Assembly: GCA_032164245.1 (NCBI GenBank)
Contig: JAVMKO010000003.1
Location: forward strand, 65,542,390 to 65,606,389
DNA length: 64,000 bases
Reading direction: 5' to 3'
DNA from: Sternotherus odoratus
Taxonomy: Eukaryota; Chordata; Testudines; Kinosternidae
The position numbers and the translations under genes are program-made. The notes beneath the pieces were generated by a model that was not told the origin of the DNA, ran no database searches, and worked only from the letters and a program-made list of their open reading frames with translations. This document shows positions 1 through 10,840 of this stretch, piece by piece (within the stretch, counting starts at the first letter, position 1; each line of letters opens with the position of its first letter).

Positions 1-1136
1 ATTAAAATGAATTATCTTTTAAAGCTGCCATTTCACAGTGATATTCTTTTCTTTTATATATATATATGTAAAGACAGTCATCTTAAAAAAGCTGTTTGGA
101 AAAGTAAGAATACACCTAATATAGTACTGTATTCTGACATGGTCAGAGGCTCACCATACTCATTATAGAGAGCACTAAAATCTCTGTGTGTGGAATATTT
201 TGAGAACTCAAGTAAAGGACAAAAAATGGTGGGAGGGCTTGTGTATGTAAAATTCTGTCAAAAAGTAAGGCACTGAAAAATCTGACATCTGTTTATCTGT
301 TTATAGCTATGGCAAGATTACTCATATTAATTCTTGTTTAAAATGCCATATGAGGGAAAGGCATTTGTGCAAACAAGAGTCGTATTTGAATTGTAGATCA
401 TGTCTTCACCATCTGTGAGAGCTGTTGGTGTTGCAAAATTAATGTGTTAATGAAATCACAATAATTTCTCTGAAGTAATGGATCCTGAAGCCTAGAGTGA
501 CTATTTTTTGAACTTTGGTGTCTAGTGGTTTACAATTGGGAAAGGCTTTCACAGCTTAATTAGTTCTGCAGCCATACTTAAAAAAAAAATTGGCGATGCC
601 TTCACCACAGCAGTCATAGCGCAGAAAAGAATGAAATGGAAAAAAAGAAAATAAAAAGCCTGTAATACTAACTTTTTGCTATAGTATTTGAAAAGTTGCT
701 AAATAACTTCGTCTGCCAAGACGTTTTACACAAAGTGACTAGTGAACAAGAGTGGGCAAACAGCTCAGAAAATAATTCCAGCTTGTCGAAACATCGCAAG
801 TTGGGAATATCCGACCCTTATACAGATTTCATGACTATTTCCAAGTTTCTGTTTGGAACACATAGCAAATGATGTATGGTGCTTTTGGTTTTTGATACCA
901 TCAAAAATACATCTCCCTTTCCAACTTATTATCTAAGACAGTTAATAATGTAAAATGTTACAAGGTGCTGTAGCTTACCAGACATTGTTTGCAGTCATTT
1001 TTGTGGAACTCTCTGGGATCCTTTTCAAATTGTTTCTTGATTGTATTTACTGTGTAGCAACTCAACATGTCAAAGAACACGTAGGTTATGTACCATGTAG
1101 GTACATAGCCACATATGCGTGCATGCGCACAAACAT

Positions 1137-1152
1137 ATACACACACACACAT
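1137..1152. repeat. short (CA)n microsatellite
   Basis: A run of alternating A and C within the SOBP intron, preceded by a partly alternating purine-pyrimidine stretch (ATGCGTGCATGCGCAC). It is short and probably of no functional weight, but it may be length-polymorphic. Confidence 0.7.
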
Positions 1153-1482
1153 ATCTTGAGCTGGCTTAAGTTGTCATAGAAGCTATGTCTAAGAAGTCAG
1201 TGAAGCTATGCCAATTTACAGCAGCTGAAGATCTCCTCCACAATATGTATATACAATATTTAATGTACTGTATAAGACAGATTTAAGAACAGGAGGGCCA
1301 TAAATGTTTGGGACATTTAGTTCAGTTATAAGTTATATGCTGATGTTAAAAAAATAATAATTTTCACACAATGTTTCTAATTTGTCCCAGTTAGAGAAAT
1401 AAATCAGATATTTAGACAGCACTGAAAAATGAATATTAAAATTACATCAACAAGAGAAGATCATTTTTCTTACCTGTTTTGA

Positions 1483-1501
1483 TTTTGTTACTGTGTTGTA
1501 G
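1483..1501 (+). promoter_or_regulatory. SOBP: splice acceptor of the large SOBP exon
   Basis: The sequence TTGTTACTGTGTTGTAG ends in the AG at 1500-1501 and forms a T-rich pyrimidine tract with an acceptor dinucleotide. The frame opened at 1502 reads straight into the conserved zinc-finger motif V-C-D-W-C and continues without a stop to 3454. The exon therefore starts in phase 0. The next bases, GTATGT, look like a donor but are coding (Val-Cys). Confidence 0.85.
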
Positions 1502-3454
1502 GTATGTGACTGGTGTAAGCACATAAGACACACAAAAGAGTATCTGGATTTTGGGGACGGGGAACGAAGGCTTCAGTTCTGCAGTGCAAAATGTCTCAAT
1601 CAGTACAAAATGGACATTTTCTACAAAGAGACACAGGCCAATCTTCCAGCTGGACTGTGCAGCACATTACATCCTCCAGTTGAAAATAAAGCAGAAGGTA
1701 CTGGGGTACAGCTGCTGACTCCAGATTCTTGGAATATACCGCTAGCAGATGCTCGGAGAAAGGCCCCATCCCCAGTGTCTGCAGCTGGCCAAATTCAAGG
1801 CCCTGGACCATCAGCGTCTACCACTGCCTCTCCGTCTGACACTGCCAACTGCTCTGTCACTAAAATCCCCACGCCAATTCCCAAACCTATTCCCATGAAC
1901 GAGAATCCAAATATTCCACCAGTTTCTGTTCAGCCACCTGCTAGTATTGTGCCTCCAATTGGTGTCCCACCTCGAAGCCCTCCCATGGTGATGACAAACC
2001 GGGGGCCAGTTCCTCTGCCCATATTCATGGAACAGCAAATTATGCAACAAATCCGTCCACCATTTATTCGAGGGCCGCCTCATCATGCCTCGAATCCTAA
2101 CAGTCCTTTGTCCAATCCAATGATTCCTGGAATTGGTCCGCCACCAGGTGGTCCCAGAAATATGGGTCCCACCTCCAGTCCCATGCATAGGCCAATGCTA
2201 TCACCTCATATTCATCCCCCGACAACACCTACCATGCCTGGCAATCCCCCGGGGTTACTACCACCTCCTCCTCCAGGAGCTCCTTTACCTAGCCTTCCCT
2301 TTCCCCCTGTCAGCATGATGCCAAATGGTCCTATGCCTATGCCACAGATGATGAACTTTGGATTGCCATCTCTTGCCCCACTGGTGCCACCCCCAACCCT
2401 CTTAGTGCCATATCCTGTCATTGTTCCTTTGCCTGTACCTATCCCTATTCCCATTCCCATCCCTCACATCAATGATTCCAAGCCCCCCAATGGCTTCTCC
2501 AGCAATGGTGAAAACTTCATTCCAAGTACCTCCAGTGATGCAGCCCGGGCAAAGCCAACAAATAACTCTACGTCCCCTAGAGAATCAAAGCAAGGGCCTT
2601 CTAAATCCTCCGACTCGTCACCTAGCTGTTCAGGCCAGTCCTTAAATCAAGCTCAAGTGGTGCAGGAGCATAGTAGAAATGAAGTTGTTGATTTGACTGT
2701 CAGACCTAGTAGTCCAATGAACAGTAAATTTAGTTTTTCCAGTGTACTACAGGGTCCACAGGATGGTGTGATAGACCTAACACTAGGGCACAGGTCTAGG
2801 CTACACAATGTTATCCACAGGGCTTTACATGCTCAAGTAAAAGTTGAACGTGAACCTAACAGTGTTGTAAATTTGGCTTTTAGTAGCTCAGATAAAAGGA
2901 ACTGCAGCAACTGCAGGGACAATTGCAGCCCAGTTGAAACAAAAATGTTACCCTGCAGTGACCCAGCTCACTGTGGTCCTGTCTCACTGGCCTCTGGCAT
3001 TTCAGGACTAGAAACTAGTGCAGCAGTTTGCAATGTCATTGTGAATGGCACAAAGAGCACAGAGGGTTCTAAGAACTCAGAACAATCCCCAGAGAAGAAA
3101 AAGCCGCAACCGCAGGAAGAGCCAGCAGTGAGTGAGTTGGAATCTGTTAAGGAGAACAACTGTGCATCAAACTGCCACCTAGAAGGAGAGGGTGGCAAGA
3201 AGATTGGGGACGAGCCCCTCATTGGGGGAGACAAGCAAGACCCCAACCTTAACAACCCTGCAGATGAGGACCATGCGTATGCTTTGCGGATGCTGCCCAA
3301 GACAGGTTGTGTGATCCAGCCTGTGCCTAAACCAGCAGAAAAGACTGCTATAGCACCGTGTATAATCTCATCGCCAATACTCAGCACAGGGCCAGAGGAT
3401 CTGGAGCCACCATTGAAAAGGAGGTGTCTCCGAATTCGAAATCAGAATAAGTAA
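1502..3454 (+). CDS. SOBP: SOBP, sine oculis binding protein homolog (large 3' coding exon, partial gene)
   Basis: This exon encodes the C-terminal 650 residues of SOBP (about 873 residues in human, from memory), a nuclear protein that binds SIX-family factors and is needed for cochlear development; loss causes the Jackson circler mouse and a human intellectual-disability syndrome. The exon opens with an FCS-type zinc finger: Cys at exon residues 2, 5, 27 and 31, with the FCSAKC signature at nt 1577-1594. A proline-rich region follows (about nt 1860-2470) that includes an [10 protein letters not shown] run. Two SUMO-interaction-like motifs come next: VVDLTV (nt 2684-2701) and VIDLTL (nt 2768-2785). 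The C-terminus is basic ([12 protein letters not shown]) and ends at TAA 3452-3454. The reading frame is intact over 1,953 nt. An internal ATG at 1610 gives a 614-codon ORF, but that is not the true start because the upstream finger codons are in frame. A GTAAAG donor-like string overlaps the stop codon, so a further exon is possible. Identification is by remembered similarity to mammalian SOBP and by synteny with SCML4. Confidence 0.97.
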   Translation, partial: VCDWCKHIRHTKEYLDFGDGERRLQFCSAKCLNQYKMDIFYKETQANLPAGLCSTLHPPVENKAEGTGVQLLTPDSWNIPLADARRKAPSPVSAAGQIQGPGPSASTTASPSDTANCSVTKIPTPIPKPIPMNENPNIPPVSVQPPASIVPPIGVPPRSPPMVMTNRGPVPLPIFMEQQIMQQIRPPFIRGPPHHASNPNSPLSNPMIPGIGPPPGGPRNMGPTSSPMHRPMLSPHIHPPTTPTMPGNPPGLLPPPPPGAPLPSLPFPPVSMMPNGPMPMPQMMNFGLPSLAPLVPPPTLLVPYPVIVPLPVPIPIPIPIPHINDSKPPNGFSSNGENFIPSTSSDAARAKPTNNSTSPRESKQGPSKSSDSSPSCSGQSLNQAQVVQEHSRNEVVDLTVRPSSPMNSKFSFSSVLQGPQDGVIDLTLGHRSRLHNVIHRALHAQVKVEREPNSVVNLAFSSSDKRNCSNCRDNCSPVETKMLPCSDPAHCGPVSLASGISGLETSAAVCNVIVNGTKSTEGSKNSEQSPEKKKPQPQEEPAVSELESVKENNCASNCHLEGEGGKKIGDEPLIGGDKQDPNLNNPADEDHAYALRMLPKTGCVIQPVPKPAEKTAIAPCIISSPILSTGPEDLEPPLKRRCLRIRNQNK

Positions 3455-3457
3455 AGG
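3448..3457 (+). promoter_or_regulatory. SOBP: possible splice donor overlapping the SOBP stop codon
   Basis: The stop codon lies within AATAA|GTAAAGG, whose GT at 3451-3452 with AAAG following is a good donor match. If it is used, the last lysine codon would be completed from a downstream exon, and the rest of the 3' UTR would lie further right in this window. If it is not used, the 3' UTR continues directly into 3455 onward. The sequence alone cannot decide between the two. Confidence 0.35.
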
Positions 3458-4961
3458 TTTGTGTAACCACTACTGCCTTCTGTGTGAATAGAATGAATAT
3501 CCGTGTTTTCAGGTGTGAGTCACACTCATATGGATATGGCTTTTGTAAAACAAAGATAGAGATTCCAGTTTATTAACAAAAAAAGAGAAAATATGATTAT
3601 TTATGTTTTTAATATTGTCTTTGTCTTGTATCATCTTTGTATCTGTCAATCCTCCACCCATCGGCAGTGTCTTCAGCTTTGTGCTCACAGAACATTCCGT
3701 TATGGTGCTGGCTGTGAAGTTCTTGTGTTGTGTATGTCCGAACTAGTAGATCTCTGCCTATCACAAATTCTAGGTGTGAGCAGTCAATCTGGTTTTAAAT
3801 ATTTAACCCAACTGGGTACCGGCAAGTCATGTCCTCATGACCACAATGTTTAATTATCATCATTTCCCCTCAGCAGAGCAAATCAACGCCACTGCTTGCT
3901 TCTACTTCAGCTCATGATTACTCATTGTTTTGGTTAACCACAGTCATATTACTCCAACCTGCATTCAGAGTAACAGACTGACTTCAAGCTGGCACTGTTG
4001 GAGTTAAAAGCAGTGTAGGCCCTGGCTGTGTTCAAGAGTTCTTTCTTGAGCTTTGCTCTAGTGGGTATCTGTGCTTAGACACCATCTCCCATTAGGGATC
4101 TTACCATCTTGTCTCAGGTTAATAGGCAGTGATGTTTATGTCCTGGTGGGCTCTAGGATGTGGAACTCCACTCCCTTACAGCCCAGACACCTGTCTCAGT
4201 CCATCTCTCTCACTTTTAAAAGCATTTTAGCACTCTCCCCCCCCCCCCATTTATATTTTTATTATGGTCCCTTACTGAGGCCAGAGGGCTCTATGGCAAT
4301 ATAAATAATAAATAATAATTCCATCCCCCTGGGGCAAAACAGTGATCCAGAGGCAAAAAAGTTCAGCAACCCATGCCCTTCAACCCCCCAAATCACTTTG
4401 AGTCCTGGTGACAAAACAGTACCTTTATAAAATTAATACTTTCATATATGTCTGTTCTTGCTTCAACCGTGTGTGCACAAATGTAATTGCATTTCCCTTA
4501 GAGATTGGAGAGGTTCTTTAAGAAAAAAAAAAGGAGAGTGGTGGGTGTTACAAGAACCCATTCCGAAATCAAATACTGATGATTTGCCGGATATGGCTTG
4601 GTGACATGCCAAATTTTATTACAATCTGTATAGTATTCCATAACCTCCAGTAAATCATATTTTGTGCTGTTCGTTGTAGTGTAATAGTGACTCTCAGAAG
4701 TTGCCATTAACAGATCAGTATCCAATAACAATTAACATGTTGTGGTATCTGGGATACTGCAGTATTCCTCTATGCTAATAATGGAGAATAAGTGCACAAG
4801 CACAGACACTGTGATGTGATAAATGCTAACTTTTTATCTGGGGACCACTGTACTTACTGTTCTTGCTCTTACACCCTTGAATACAGAATGAGGTCTCCCT
4901 TTGCTCACACAGAGTGCTTATTTTAATGTCCACACTCGTTCAGTGAAATTGAGTCCCTATC
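3455..4961 (+). other. SOBP: SOBP 3' UTR or last intron
   Basis: Sequence directly downstream of the SOBP stop. There is no further credible coding sequence. An AATAAA occurs in the AT-rich stretch near 4304-4312 and could end a short 3' UTR of roughly 0.85 kb, but no supporting downstream element is obvious. A run of nine C residues lies near 4239. Part of the segment (about 3991-4300) resembles sequence at 6811-7150 and may be an old interspersed repeat. Confidence 0.5.
3991..4300 (+). repeat. unclassified interspersed repeat, copy 1
   Basis: The blocks GCACTGTTGGA, TTAAAAG and TTCTTGAGCTTTG, followed by a GTGTCTGTG-like block, recur in the same order and spacing at about 6811-6900. Both copies continue into a C-rich stretch. 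The similarity is diverged, and the boundaries are approximate because no terminal repeats or target duplications are visible. Confidence 0.4.
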
Positions 4962-5236
4962 CAGGGCTGGCCTTACCATGAGGCGAACTGAGGCAGCTGT
5001 CTCAGTTGCCAGACTGTGTGGGGGAGGGGGGGCACTAGGTCCCAGAGTGTAGAAAATTGTGTCTGCTGCTGGCGCCTATGTATTCTCTCTGCTCTAGAGG
5101 CACAGAGATGGTGGAGCGCTGTGCTGGAGGAAGGAGGGCACAAGAGATCTTTCAAAGATTTGGCCCAGGTGAGGGGATACAGGGGCATCATTTGAGCTCC
5201 CCGCCTCATGTACCAAAATGTTGTGGGCCGGCCCTA
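4962..5236. mobile_element. hAT-like non-autonomous DNA transposon
   Basis: A 275-bp element with short terminal inverted repeats: left CAGGGCTGGCC at 4962, right GGCCGGCCCTA ending at 5236. It is flanked by an 8-bp target duplication that matches at seven of eight positions (TCCCTATC at 4954-4961, CCCCTATC at 5237-5244). An 8-bp duplication plus a CAGGG terminus is characteristic of hAT elements. It carries no transposase; the reading frames inside it are accidental. Turtle genomes carry many elements beginning this way, from memory. Confidence 0.75.
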
Positions 5237-6810
5237 CCCCTATCCTATGCTCCAGGCATACACTGCCATTTAAAAATACACTTATTAAATAGACTACACC
5301 CGTAAATTTCTTGGACCAATAATTAACATATATAATAACCCAGAAGCTGAAAACATATTTAAGGCGTTCCAGTCCCTCACAGCTAGGGAAAACAAATGGA
5401 CCTTGCAGTATGCCTATTATATTACCTTGCTATTAAAGCATTAAGATCGTTGCTGCAAACACTGCTGTGCTATGCTCAGAGCTCATAGTAAATACTGTAA
5501 TACTGTTCAAGCCATATGGTATAATCATACACACAACTGTGCTTAACATCAGAACAGTGCTACAGGGAACACTGCTGTTGGACTATCTCCCAATTAATTA
5601 TTATCAGACTAACCTATGCTTGTTGCATTAATCCCATTTACCTCAATCCACAGTGTCTACACCATGTTTATACCTGAGTTCAATTCGCTGTAGTTTAACA
5701 TCAGTCGGACTACCACATCTTCCACAATTGGCACTCTAAGCTCAGAAAGCTCTGGCTTCATTCAGATGTTTATCTGTTTGTGGCGTTGACACTATTGTAT
5801 GTGACATAACTTTGCATATAATATTCCACACAGAAACTGGACAACCTGAGCTCAGACAGACAGCTCCTAAAAGATGAAAAAAGGATGATTCATGAGTCAG
5901 TTGTTTCCCGCTTCTTAAATCCATCAAGCATCAGCATGTCTAGCATTGAAAACCATCAGTTCAATTACCAGAATGAGTAATCATTTTCCTGTTCACAAAG
6001 AGGTGTATATATAGTTTTGTGTTCCTTTGTCTCAGGGTATGGATTGTTTTGTCACTTATTTTACTGGTAGATTTTCAGTTCTCAGGTGTCTACAGTGCCT
6101 CTACGAGTCGTGTGTAATAGCACAGAAAATGGTTAATGGCCACCTGTGACTGAAAAGAGAAAAGCTGCACAAAAGAAATGTAAAAGGCAGAATCTTTATG
6201 TATTTCCCAGGAAAGAGCATAGCTTCAAAACACCCTATAGAAGAAAATGATGTGAATAGGCACCTCCCTCCAAATGACGCATGGTCTCTGTGAAATGCCG
6301 GTGGGTGGTAACCCATACAAACCCGGTACTGGTTTGAGATGAACCCTTGAAATGATTTGATTACTTAGCTTCACATAGAACTCAATGATGGGGCTAATCT
6401 CTCCTTTGCCACTGCAAATAAAAACACAGGAATCCCAGGTGAGGTGATGCCAGGTCTATGGCAGCTCCCCATTCCCTCCACCTCCCACCCCGCCTCCTTC
6501 TCTTCAGCGTCAAGAAGCGCCTCTAGGAACATTCCACAGGGTGATGTTCTGTGGGTTCAGAGTGGATGAGCACGGAGGTACAAAACAGTGTTGCTCAGCC
6601 TTTAACCCCAATCCCCATGGGCAATCACTGAATACGTTACTGTTGATACCATCACCTTTAGCTTAATTCTTCCTCCTCACTATAAATCCCGACCTCCCCA
6701 GCAGCAGATGACAGTAGGACTGGGGGTGGCCATGGCAGTTCAGCTTCTCCAGAAAGCATCCTGTCAGAGGACTGGAGGATGCTGCCTTCATGGCTATGGT
6801 TTAACTAGAA

Positions 6811-7150
6811 TAGCACTGTTGGATTTAAAAGGCTGATAAGACCCCAAATATATTTGCAACCAACTTCTTGAGCTTTGTTCTGATAGGTGTCTGTGGATGT
6901 GAACAAAAGGCCATTCTGAAGCACATGTTCTCTGTGCTGATGACCCTAGCTATAAGCTCTTTTGCCCAACCCCCCTATCTGTTCCATGGTAAGGGTAGAG
7001 ATACACACACACCCTGATCCTGGCAATGGGATTAGGGAACTCCACACATACAGACTCATGAACACACAGAGTTTTCCGGTCCCTCTGCAGGAATAAGCTA
7101 CAGAGGGGAGGATTTGGTCCCTCATATTTGATGGCCTGGGCCCTGGCAGT
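6811..7150 (+). repeat. unclassified interspersed repeat, copy 2
   Basis: Shares ordered blocks with 3991-4300 (GCACTGTTGGATTTAAAAGG, CTTCTTGAGCTTTGTTCTGA, GGTGTCTGTG) and a similar following region. The two are old, diverged members of one family in the same orientation. Class unknown. Confidence 0.4.
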
Positions 7151-7861
7151 TTAATTATTATGCTGGTCCCAGAATGTCATTAACTTGCTAGAAGAAACCA
7201 TCCTGAAAGTTCTCTCTCCTGGCTCCCCTAATTGGGAAATCTGAACATATGTGACATTCTATGCAACGTTTCCTGAATTTAGTTTCCTATCGAATTGTAT
7301 TAATTGAGGGAAATTATCCAGATCCATTCATGCTAGAGTTCTGGGCAGGCAGATAGGATCTGAGGAATAGCAACATGGATGGCTGTAAAAAGGAATCAGT
7401 GCAAGTGTCACCTTTTTGGGCAAGTAACCAGACTCTAGATTATATAATGTACCAATTACTTGATTATTGGAAATGCTAATCAGCAACATAATCTTCCATG
7501 TTAAAGTTTAGCCTCTCCATCAGGATGCAGACTGTCAAGCTGCAATTCAAGCAACCAGCTAAAAAGCCTCAGTGCCAGTTCCGCAGTGCGAGGAAGGCGT
7601 GCAGCTCATGAGAGGAATATTTTGCTGGGTGTAATTGTTTCAAATTTGAATGGCGTGAACTTTCTAAAATTAGCAGCGTTATTGTTGGCCGCATGCACAT
7701 AGTATATCCAGGCAGAATCATTTTAACCCTACGGTTTCAGTGCAAGTGGTTTTTAAGTTGAATATGTTAAAATGCTACAGACCATTTGGCTTTCAGATAA
7801 TACTTCAGGTAAATTGAACTATAAAATTAAGTGGCACACATGGCTACACTCAGATCTGGTT

Positions 7862-7890
7862 TGTGTGTGTGTGTGTGTGTGTGCGCGCAC
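7862..7890. repeat. (TG)n microsatellite grading into (CG)n
   Basis: Uninterrupted TG dinucleotides followed by GCGCGCACGCATAC. The alternating purine-pyrimidine order over almost 40 bp is a classic Z-DNA-prone layout. It is likely polymorphic. Confidence 0.85.
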
Positions 7891-8428
7891 GCATACAGGT
7901 GCGGGAGGTAGGGGAAGTTGAGGTGGGGGCTTCTTACTCCCTGCAAGCAGAATAGCTTTGTAGCTCTGCAGGAAGAGCTAAGAGCAGGCCAACTACTGCA
8001 CTAGCCCATGCCCCATGTCCCCGTGGGCTCACAGTCTGCTGAGTAGGTCATATGCTTAGTCCTGCAGCTGGCTAGTGCATATGTTGTGGTCATGATGACA
8101 CACATGGTGTAGAATGCTTCTTTTCAGGGCCAAAGTCATATGTATCCCACTATGCAATCCGCTCTTCCCCCACTGGCCCAGCACAAGAAATCCTGCTGTG
8201 GGTGGTGGGAATCCTGAGGCAGAGAACAGATCTATTAACCTTTCTTCTGTCTGACAGTTTTCTATGACACCCTCACTGTAGCATCTCTAGCAGCCTGTAT
8301 CTACCAGCATCCTGTTCTCCCCTCAGTGCCCTGACCATGAGAGGATTGGGCCCTACATGTCTAAACAAAAACATATTTTATGTATTTACATGGTTCCTGC
8401 TAGTTATCTTTGTTGACACAGCACTATT

Positions 8429-8515
8429 GGCCAGATTCACAGCTGGGGTAAACTGACGTATCTCCACTGATTTCAGTGGAGCTATGGTGATTTACATCAA
8501 TCTAGAAACTGGCCC
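8429..8515. repeat. short foldback repeat (TGATTTCAGTGG-type centre)
   Basis: The two halves are inverted copies. The left arm starts GGCCAGATTC and reaches CTCCACTGA; the right arm starts TCAGTGGAGC and ends ACTGGCC. The loop is almost nil. It belongs to a family of 80-110-bp self-complementary repeats found many times in this window. It has no coding capacity. Confidence 0.65.
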
Positions 8516-8818
8516 TATATATTTAAAACAGGTGAAAACTGTTCCAAAAATAACTCCTATACCTGACATCTTATGAATCTGATTTTTGCCAGTCGTTCTA
8601 GGCGAGACTGTTCACATTAGAAACACGGACGTGTTTGCCTGGAAATGAAGTTCAGTCCTCAAGAAATGCCTGATACTAACAGTGATCTTAAGTTTATGAA
8701 TCACCATGGCAGATAGCACTGAGCTATATTAAAGTAAAGGAGAGTTTCTCACATCTTAGACTGTCAGGCTTTGCATGCACTAAATTCAGTCTGCATGGGA
8801 GTAAAGTAGCAGACCACG

Positions 8819-8905
8819 GTCCAGCCCCTCAGTTGTTGTAGATCAGCATAGATCTATTGAAGTCAAAGGACCTGTGCTGATTTATACCAGCTGAGGATCT
8901 GGTCC
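8819..8905. repeat. short foldback repeat
   Basis: Left arm GGTCCAGCCCCTCAG...GATCTATTGA is matched in inverse by AGTCAAAGGACC...CTGAGGATCTGGTCC. It has the same architecture as 8429-8515, only about 300 bp away in the same neighbourhood. Confidence 0.6.
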
Positions 8906-9256
8906 TTTTACTCTTCCACAGAAGCGATTGCCATAGGCCACAATTTTCAAACATAAAACCCCATGCTCTTGAATCCATATTTAGCCACACACATAAAAAT
9001 GACCTGTTTCCCAAGGTGATGAGCGCTGCGCCTTCTTTCATACAAATTACAGCTCCTCTGCTGGTGTAAATTGTCATTTCTCCTACTGAGCTAGAACAAC
9101 ACAGACAGAGGTTCCGGGCCATGGAGATTTGAGGCCATTTGTGATCTTCAAATATTTCATGACTGGGACCACTGACTTCAATGGGGTTACCCCCAAAGAG
9201 TACTTGGGCCACTACAGATGGAAGTGTCCTCTGTGACCTTTGTGAGAAGGAGCATA

Positions 9257-9549
9257 CAGTAAAACCTCCATTTAATGGACTAATTTGGGTGAGGGGGTGT
9301 CCGTTAAATGAAAAAGTCCGTTATTTAATAATTTAAAAAAAAAAACGAGCTGTCGGAGCAGCAGCCTGACCGCCACAGGGTCGGGGCGGCAGCTCCGCAG
9401 CCTGCCGGCTGCCTGGACCCGGGCGGCAGCCGGGAGCCGGCAGCCAGCCCGCGACAAATGGATTTCGGATGCATCAGACTTGCTTAGAAATTTTGTCCGT
9501 TGCATCCGAAGTCCGTTAAATCGAGGTCCGTTAAATCGAAGGTTTACTG
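9257..9549. mobile_element. pogo/Tigger-like MITE with GC-rich core
   Basis: A 293-bp element with inverted termini CAGTAAAACCTCCATTTAA and TTAAATCGAAGGTTTACTG, flanked on both sides by TA (9255-9256 and 9550-9551), as expected for Tc1/mariner-superfamily insertion. The left half contains the motif GGTGAGGGGGTGTCCGTTAAA shared with the hairpin element at 54091-54250. The middle (about 9345-9455) is strikingly GC-rich compared with the surroundings. No transposase is encoded, so it is non-autonomous. Assignment to pogo/Tigger is by the CAGT...ACTG termini and the TA target. Confidence 0.8.
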
Positions 9550-9551
9550 TA

Positions 9552-10750
9552 TTTAAAAAAACCAAAACAAACACCACATCCAAGGCACACACTAAGCCGA
9601 TATGATCCTATACGCATCACCTGTAAAACGTGTGCATCCCCTGAGATGAGAAGAAAATCCATACTTTTTTTAGGAAAGAGAAAACCAGTGATTCAATCCT
9701 GCAAGCCCTTGCTCAAGTGAGTAGGCCTCATTCAGATGGCTTGTAAGCAATAGGGTTACTCACATACATGATTCTGATATCAGGCCCCAAAGAAATAAAT
9801 ATTTTCAGATGTATAGGACCTGATTATCCTCCCGTTTACATCAATATAAAGCAGAAATAATTCCATTCAGTGGAGTTAGTGTAAAATGGATATAAAAGGT
9901 GAATCAAGCTCTTCATTTTGTCATTTACTCTTGTACTATTTGGATACAAGGTTTCTGTATCACAGGGAAAGTTTGGAAAAAATCACAGCTCATGCTCAAA
10001 TGCAGAAATCAGAACAGGCAGCTGTTCTGCGATACATTTATGGATCTTTACCACAACAATTGAAGGCTCTTGCAGAAACATCATCAGAAATTATGAAGTT
10101 ATTAGTGCCTTCGTATGCAGGTGGAGAGACTAAAACAACTACTGAAAATGGCCATGCAAAAGTCCTGATCTATGGAGACAGCTGGCCCTAGGGAGCTAAC
10201 ATTTTTAGGCGTGCCTCCCCAAATCCTGAACTTGGGTTGAAAACCAGAAGAAACAGTTGTGCAAGAGACAGACATAATTAAACAGTGAGCACCAGGATTT
10301 AGGAAAATCCATTTTAAAATGCAAATGCACATAAAAAGCAGATAGAAGATCCATGTGAAGTAGCAATCATGTCTTCCCAGATTCCTGGCCTGGAAGGTGT
10401 TGGACTAATTGTGACAGAGCCCCATTTAGATCTAAACAGCCAGGTGACTCTCCTTGTCTATCATTAGGCCCCATTCAGCAAAGCATTAAAGTTAAACACA
10501 TCCATAATTGATTACCGCATCAAAGCCTTGCTACTCAGTTGTGCTCCTCATTGTACAGCAGGTCATTTGTGTTCTTTTGATAGTGAACTATGTTAGATAT
10601 GTTAGACCCACATGAAAAGGGCTTGGGATTGGGAGTGTATTTGCTGATCCCATGAAAGGAACAAATCAAGTAAACTTGCAATCTGTACAGAGCCACCAAA
10701 TATAAAACATTTGCTTCCCCCCTCCCCAATAAACACATATGAAATCTATG
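9552..10750. other. intergenic DNA, short foldback fragments only
   Basis: No gene is supported. Pieces such as 9720-9785 and 9828-9890 contain GGCCTCATTCAGA- and CCTGATTATCCTC-type blocks related to the foldback family. An open frame at 9886-10191 has no recognisable domain and begins inside such repeat sequence. Confidence 0.55.
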
Positions 10751-10840
10751 GACCCCATCCTGTGAGAGGCTGAGCGCCCTCAACTCCCACTGCCTCCTGT
10801 AAGAGATGAGAGTGCTCAGCAGTTTACAAGAGTAGGCCCC
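10751..10840. repeat. short foldback repeat
   Basis: The left arm GACCCCATCCTGTGAGAGGC...CTCAACTCCCA is inversely repeated by GAGATGAGAGTGCTCAGCAG...AGTAGGCCCC. Both arms contain the GCTGAG/CTCAGC block. It would form a hairpin of about 40 bp with mismatches. Confidence 0.65.

Larger units (their letters stand above)
1..1501 (+). other. SOBP: SOBP intron (3' part), non-coding
   Basis: This is the intronic sequence immediately upstream of the large SOBP exon. It is AT-rich, with stop codons in every frame, and contains no ORF that resembles a known protein. Apart from a short CA repeat near 1137-1152 I see no mobile element in it. The assignment as intron rests on the splice acceptor at 1500-1501 and on the zinc finger of SOBP starting abruptly at 1502. 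The earlier SOBP exons must lie to the left of the window. Confidence 0.8.
5245..8428. other. intergenic DNA without recognisable genes
   Basis: About 3.2 kb with no convincing coding region on either strand. It holds the second copy of an unclassified repeat (6811-7150) and a TG microsatellite (7862-7890). Otherwise I see nothing in it. If SOBP has a downstream non-coding last exon, this could be intron. Confidence 0.6.

Noticed and set aside
1610..1612. ATG as the start of SOBP
   Set aside because: In-frame upstream codons encode the conserved FCS zinc finger and are preceded by a splice acceptor. The ATG is an internal methionine.
1811..2188. 125-codon open frame antisense to SOBP
   Set aside because: It lies opposite the proline-rich coding region, whose CCN codons produce stop-free antisense frames. 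No domain is recognisable.
9886..10191. 101-codon frame with a plausible-looking helical peptide
   Set aside because: The ATG lies inside foldback-repeat sequence and no homologue comes to mind. It could be an exon of an unknown transcript, but nothing supports that.
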